DNA of 64,000 nucleotides from Solen grandis. Taxonomy: Eukaryota; Mollusca; Bivalvia; Adapedonta; Solenidae. Below the pieces are notes generated by a model. That model had not been told where the DNA came from and ran no database searches. It saw nothing but the letters and a program-made list of their open reading frames with translations. Position numbers and translations under genes: made by a program. Within the stretch, counting starts at the first letter, position 1, and each line of letters starts with the position of its first letter. The stretch is from NCBI GenBank assembly GCA_021229015.1, contig CM037792.1, positions 2,973,933 to 3,037,932 on the forward strand. Reading direction: 5' to 3'. This document shows positions 60,278-64,000 of this stretch, piece by piece.

Positions 60278-61078
60278 CTTTAACATACTTCCATATGTCA
60301 TAAAACACTTTGTCCAAAAATATGGAATTCCATTTAATAGCTTTCTCGTGTATTCATTTTGATTTTTGGAGCAGGGATAACAAAAATAAATAGGAACATA
60401 AAAATTCTGCTTCTATGTAATTTGAATAAAAATTTGCTGAATTTATTAATTTTGAAGATAGCCACATAGATAAGGGAAATGCACAGAAGAGGAAAGTAAA
60501 ATATTAGTTGTATTGTCTTATAAATAATGATGAAATCTTAATCAAACAATATCAAAAGCAAACTGTAAAGTATTAAGACTTGTTTATGACCTTTTAAAAC
60601 TAAAAAAAAAAACTTTTGACCTACCTACCTACCCTACCTTGAAATTTAGGGTCGGGAGAGGGGAAACAAACATATTTTTAAATGTGGCCCAATTTTTAAA
60701 ATATTTCAGTCCAACGCTTATCTTACTTGTACTGGGGTGTGTATATTTCTCAGTGTATTATTGGCCATTTGACCACAGCGTAGCTGGGATGATGTAAACA
60801 ACTCGCGGTCAAGTGACTTTCCTGCAGTCTAATGCTGGTCTACCTGTACTGGTGAACTGGGGGTGTGTATAGTTCTCAGTGTATTGGCCCCACGGCCGGG
60901 ATGATGTTAACCTTTATTGGTTGTTTTACAAATGTAGGACACAGTTTATTTAGCTTTATAAAAAAGAGGTACAATTTCATATAAAAAAGTGAAAGGAATG
61001 ATAGAAGAAGTAACAATAGCATTGTATGAAGCTTATCTAAGTGAGAAAACCGATGATGTTGCGGATGCAACTCTAGTT

Positions 61079-62502
61079 TATTTTTCTTCTTCTGTCAAAA
61101 ATTTGTCCCGAGCCTACAGTAACGTAGGATTAAGCTACGACCATGAAATTTTTAACACGTATTCACATTGTCCTGACTTAGATCCTTAGGAGCCATTTTT
61201 TCAGATTTGTCTCCCATTGTGCCGCTAGGTGGCGTTTATTATGTAATTGATTGTATTGAAAAATCTCCAAAATCCAAAGTCGGATTTAGATACGGTTTTT
61301 TTTATTCTGTTCCTTATTGGCACCCCAACAAAATATATAGGTCTAGAAGTTCAAAAAAGATATCATTTCCTGTTCAGGAGGGGACCAAAGTTCGAATCTT
61401 GGAAATAACGCGTTTTTTAAGAGAAAATATGGTAGGTCCCTTTAAACAGAAATATTGGCCGACTTTGATAAGATAGAAGAATTTTGTTTGTTTAAACAGA
61501 TTCGCAAGACCTAGCCGCACAAAATATATAGTGTGGCAATTTCAGGAAATGCACCGTTTATCCGCTAGAGGCGTTCAAAGATCACTGAATACGGAAAAAA
61601 TAAAAATTTCAAGTTTTTAAAATATTTCATTTTTCGTCATTTTTTCATGTTTTTTCGTTCTCCTGTATTTATTTCTTGTTCGATTTTCATGAAATTTTCA
61701 CTGAATGTGCAGTATGATGTTCTTAATCAGCTTATACTTTAAAATAATAAAAGGTAGTAAAGGTCAAGGTCATATCAGCAATATCGATTTTTTCTTTGAC
61801 CTCATATAGCTCAAAAACGGTAAATATTCTATCGAGACATAACGGGTATAAAATGTTATGCTTTAAGAGACCTTTCTAACGGTACCAAAATTTTAAAAGT
61901 CAGACATCAAATGAAAAAAATAATTATGAAAAAACTCAATTATAGGTACACACAGTGGTTTTCTGCATTTATCTCAGAGGTTAATCACATATCATTATAA
62001 TTTTATTATCAGATTTATAGAATGTTTATTTACCTTTCTAACGATATGCAGTTTTTGAAGATCGGGTAAAAAATGGTCGAGTTATGTTAGATTTCCCATA
62101 CGTAGCGAAAGCCCAATTTTTAAAATATTTCAGTCCAACGCTTATCTTACTTGTACTGGGGTGTGTATATTTCTCAGTGTATTATTGGCCATTTGACCAC
62201 AGCGTAGCTGGGATGATGTAAACAACTCGCGGTCAAGTGACTTTCCTGCAGTCTAATGCTGGTCTACCTGTACTGGTGAACTGGGGGTGTGTATAGTTCT
62301 CAGTGTATTGGCCCCACGGCCGGGATGATGTTAACCTTTATTGGTTGTTTTACAAATGTAGGACACAGTTTATTTAGCTTTATAAAAAAGAGGTACAATT
62401 TCATATAAAAAAGTGAAAGGAATGATAGAAGAAGTAACAATAGCATTGTATGAAGCTTATCTAAGTGAGAAAACCGATGATGTTGCGGATGCAACTCTAG
62501 TT
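61079..62502 (+). mobile_element. Array unit F2, empty-site copy
   Basis: Tandem duplicate of F1 without the DNA transposon. Only a handful of substitutions separate them (for example cttattcac/cgtattcac and cagcggtt/cagaggtt). It ends with GTTGC/GCAAC hairpin plus TCTAGTT and runs straight into the 5' palindrome of E14. Confidence 0.85.
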
Positions 62503-64000
62503 AGGTTTTCGCATCGCTTGCGTTTTGCGAAAACCTTTTTGTTTTTTTTTTTTTAGGTTTTCGCATCGCTTGCGAAAACCTATTGTTCTTCTTCTGTTTT
62601 ATTTTTTTTTTTATTTTTATTTTTATTATTATTTTTCTAACCTTTTTTTGTGAACGGCATATCACCATGATAGAAAAAATTCACATTTCTGATTTTTTTA
62701 CCACTTTTGTCCTAAGATCTGAATTTGATCCTCACGTTGAGAAAATTTTCATTTTTGTCTTAGTTTTGCCGCTAGGTGGCGTTTTGTAAAAATGACTAAG
62801 GGCTAATTACTCTGTTATTTGAGGTCCGATTCAAATGCGGTTTTTTGCATTGTGTTCCTTGTCAGAAACTTAATAAAATATGATACGTTTCAATTATTTG
62901 CGTATATAAAACTTTCGTGCTACAGGAGGTTGAAAGTTCAAATCTCGAAAAAAACGATGAAATAAGGGTAGGTCTACGAAAAAAGTCCCCATTTTTTTCA
63001 GAGATGAGATAGGACAATTTTGCTCGTGGCATATGATTTGCAAGACATATACGCACAAAATATATGGTGTGGCGATTTTGAGAAATGTATGGTTTGTCCA
63101 CAGTATGCGGTCAAACTTAACCAATATTTTCGAAAAATCAACATTTTCAAAGCATGACTTTTACGGTTATTTGCAGCTCCTGACTTTAATTTTTGTTCAA
63201 TCTTCATCATTATTTCACTGTTTATACATTTTTATAAAACAAATAAAATCACAGAAAAAAAATCAAGCATAATATGCAAAGGTCAAGGTCATATACTAAT
63301 TATTATTATTTTTATCGGCATAAACTAGCTCCAAATCTAAAAATATTTTATAGAAAGTATATGAACAAAAGTTTTAGTCTGTGAAAATATCTTTCCATTA
63401 ATGTTTAGTTTTTGAAGATCGGACTTCATTTGATCAAATGACCACAGTCCAAAGTTTGATCCTCTTATCAAACAATTGTATATCCATATGTTTCCTCTTT
63501 TTTGCTGCTCCTGACTTTATTTTTTGTTCAATCTTCATTATTATTTCACTGTTTATGCATTTTTATAAAAGAAATATATTCATAGAAAAAAATCAAGCAT
63601 AATATGCAAAGGTCAAGGTCATATACTAATTATTATTATTTATATCGGCATAAAATAGCTCCAAATCTAAAAATATTTTATAGAAAGTATATGAACAAAA
63701 GTTTTAGTCTGTGAAGAGGACTTTCCATTGGTGTTTAGTTTTTGAAGATCGGACTTCATTTGATCAAATGACCACAGTCCAAAGTTTGATCCTCTTATCA
63801 AACAATTGTATATCCATATGTTTCCCCTTTTTTGCTGCTCCTGACTTTATTTTTTGTTCAATCTTCATCATTATTTCACTGTTTATGCATTTTTATAAAA
63901 CAAATAAAATCATAGAAAAAAATCAAGCATAATATGCAAAGGTCAAGGTCATATACCAATTATTATTATGTTTTTTTTCGGCTCCAAATAGCTCCAAAAC
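62503..64000 (+). mobile_element. Array unit E14, cut by window end
   Basis: Two stacked 5' termini (62503, with an extra gttttgcga, and 62555). CTCF-like CCGCTAGGTGGCGT at 62769-62782, then monomers of the 331-bp type with DR0 motifs near 63280, 63609 and 63939. The unit continues beyond the window. Confidence 0.75.

Larger units (their letters stand above)
57582..60690 (+). mobile_element. DNA transposon with 41-bp terminal inverted repeats
   Basis: The left end GGGCCACATTTAAAAGTATG (continuing to CCCGACC at 57622) and the reverse complement of 60650-60690 match over 41 bp with two mismatches. The otherwise identical unit F2 lacks the whole 3.1 kb, giving an empty site at gcccaattttt. Comparing filled and empty sites, the duplicated host sequence is one A, or up to CCCA if the element ends are placed asymmetrically, so the superfamily is left open. 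It holds one exon-like ORF (57986-58440) and a family A element, but no complete transposase. It is therefore non-autonomous or decayed. Confidence 0.8.
56542..61078 (+). mobile_element. Array unit F1, split by a DNA transposon
   Basis: A divergent subfamily (ttttcttcttctgtcaaaaa start) with its own CTAGGTGGCG site near 56692, an aaaggtcaaggtcata motif near 57223 and an aaagttcgaatcttgg segment. It is interrupted at 57581/60691 by a 3.1-kb DNA transposon. The tail is gagaaaaccgatgatgttgc, a GTTGC/GCAAC hairpin and TCTAGTT. Apart from the insertion it is about 99% identical to F2. Confidence 0.8.

Noticed and set aside
30385..63124. Recurring minus-strand ORFs with DRILWTNHAFLKIATPYI and similar
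   Set aside because: These are repeat shadows in the 5' part of the array units. Conservation follows DNA identity between copies, with no sign of selection on the peptide.
30845..63932. Recurring ~70-100 codon ORFs starting MKRSFHWCLVFEDRTSFDQ
   Set aside because: They appear because the 331-bp monomer is repeated. 331 is not a multiple of three, the frame never continues from monomer to monomer, and copies differ by indels without frame preservation.
26301..64000. CRISPR-like or bacterial repeat array
   Set aside because: Units are kilobases long with no regular short repeat/spacer pattern, and the window shows eukaryotic splice sites, SINEs and microsatellites.

Overview
The window looks like nuclear DNA of a bivalve mollusc, probably a heterodont clam; the species is inferred, not proven. 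Reasons: very AT-rich intron and intergenic sequence, simple repeats, tRNA-derived SINEs whose tails carry the TTTAACGTCCCACCGACAG-type motif, and several 'pearl'-like elements with ~150-165 bp tandem cores and CCGTCCGTCC microsatellites. There are no operons and no long ORFs. Real coding sequence is limited to short exons and transposon relics.

Left part (1-26200): tandem repeats at the edge; a decayed minus-strand exon (1961-2617); a hAT-like 5' end with a possible first exon (2804-3140); a Gag-like relic (4027-4248); a duplicated PHD-finger relic (5973-6541); a possible terminal exon (7395-7468); then SINEs, MITEs, microsatellites and Helentron-like elements. The best gene is a secreted C-type lectin on the + strand. 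A signal-peptide exon (16771-16825) ends in phase 1, and 8.6 kb downstream a C-type-lectin-domain exon (25391-25552) begins in the matching phase. The second exon carries a one-base frameshift. The rest of the gene is not visible.

Right part (26301-64000): after a 100-N gap the sequence is one head-to-tail array of ~1.4-4 kb repeat units (families E and F), each containing one to several ~331-bp monomers. Where a unit keeps its 5' end, it starts with a short palindrome (AGGTTTTCGC / GCGAAAACCT arms). Units end in a small hairpin followed by TCTAGTT.

The unifying observation is that seven sequence-unrelated families here (A-G) share one architecture: a 5' terminus often folded as a hairpin, a subterminal inverted repeat, usually a tandem-repeat core, a 3' hairpin, and a tail close to TCT(T/A)GTT. 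This matches non-autonomous Helentron-type rolling-circle elements (HINEs, including bivalve pearl elements). The array looks like a rolling-circle concatemer later remodelled by recombination. Its units carry a CTCF-like motif (CCGCTAGGGGGCGC type), a DR0 nuclear-receptor motif (AGGTCAAGGTCA) and a Pol III B-box-like motif. Whether any of these is functional cannot be told from sequence alone.

At 56542-62502 a tandem duplication gives a filled and an empty site for a 3.1-kb DNA transposon with 41-bp terminal inverted repeats, which itself contains a family A element: three levels of nesting.
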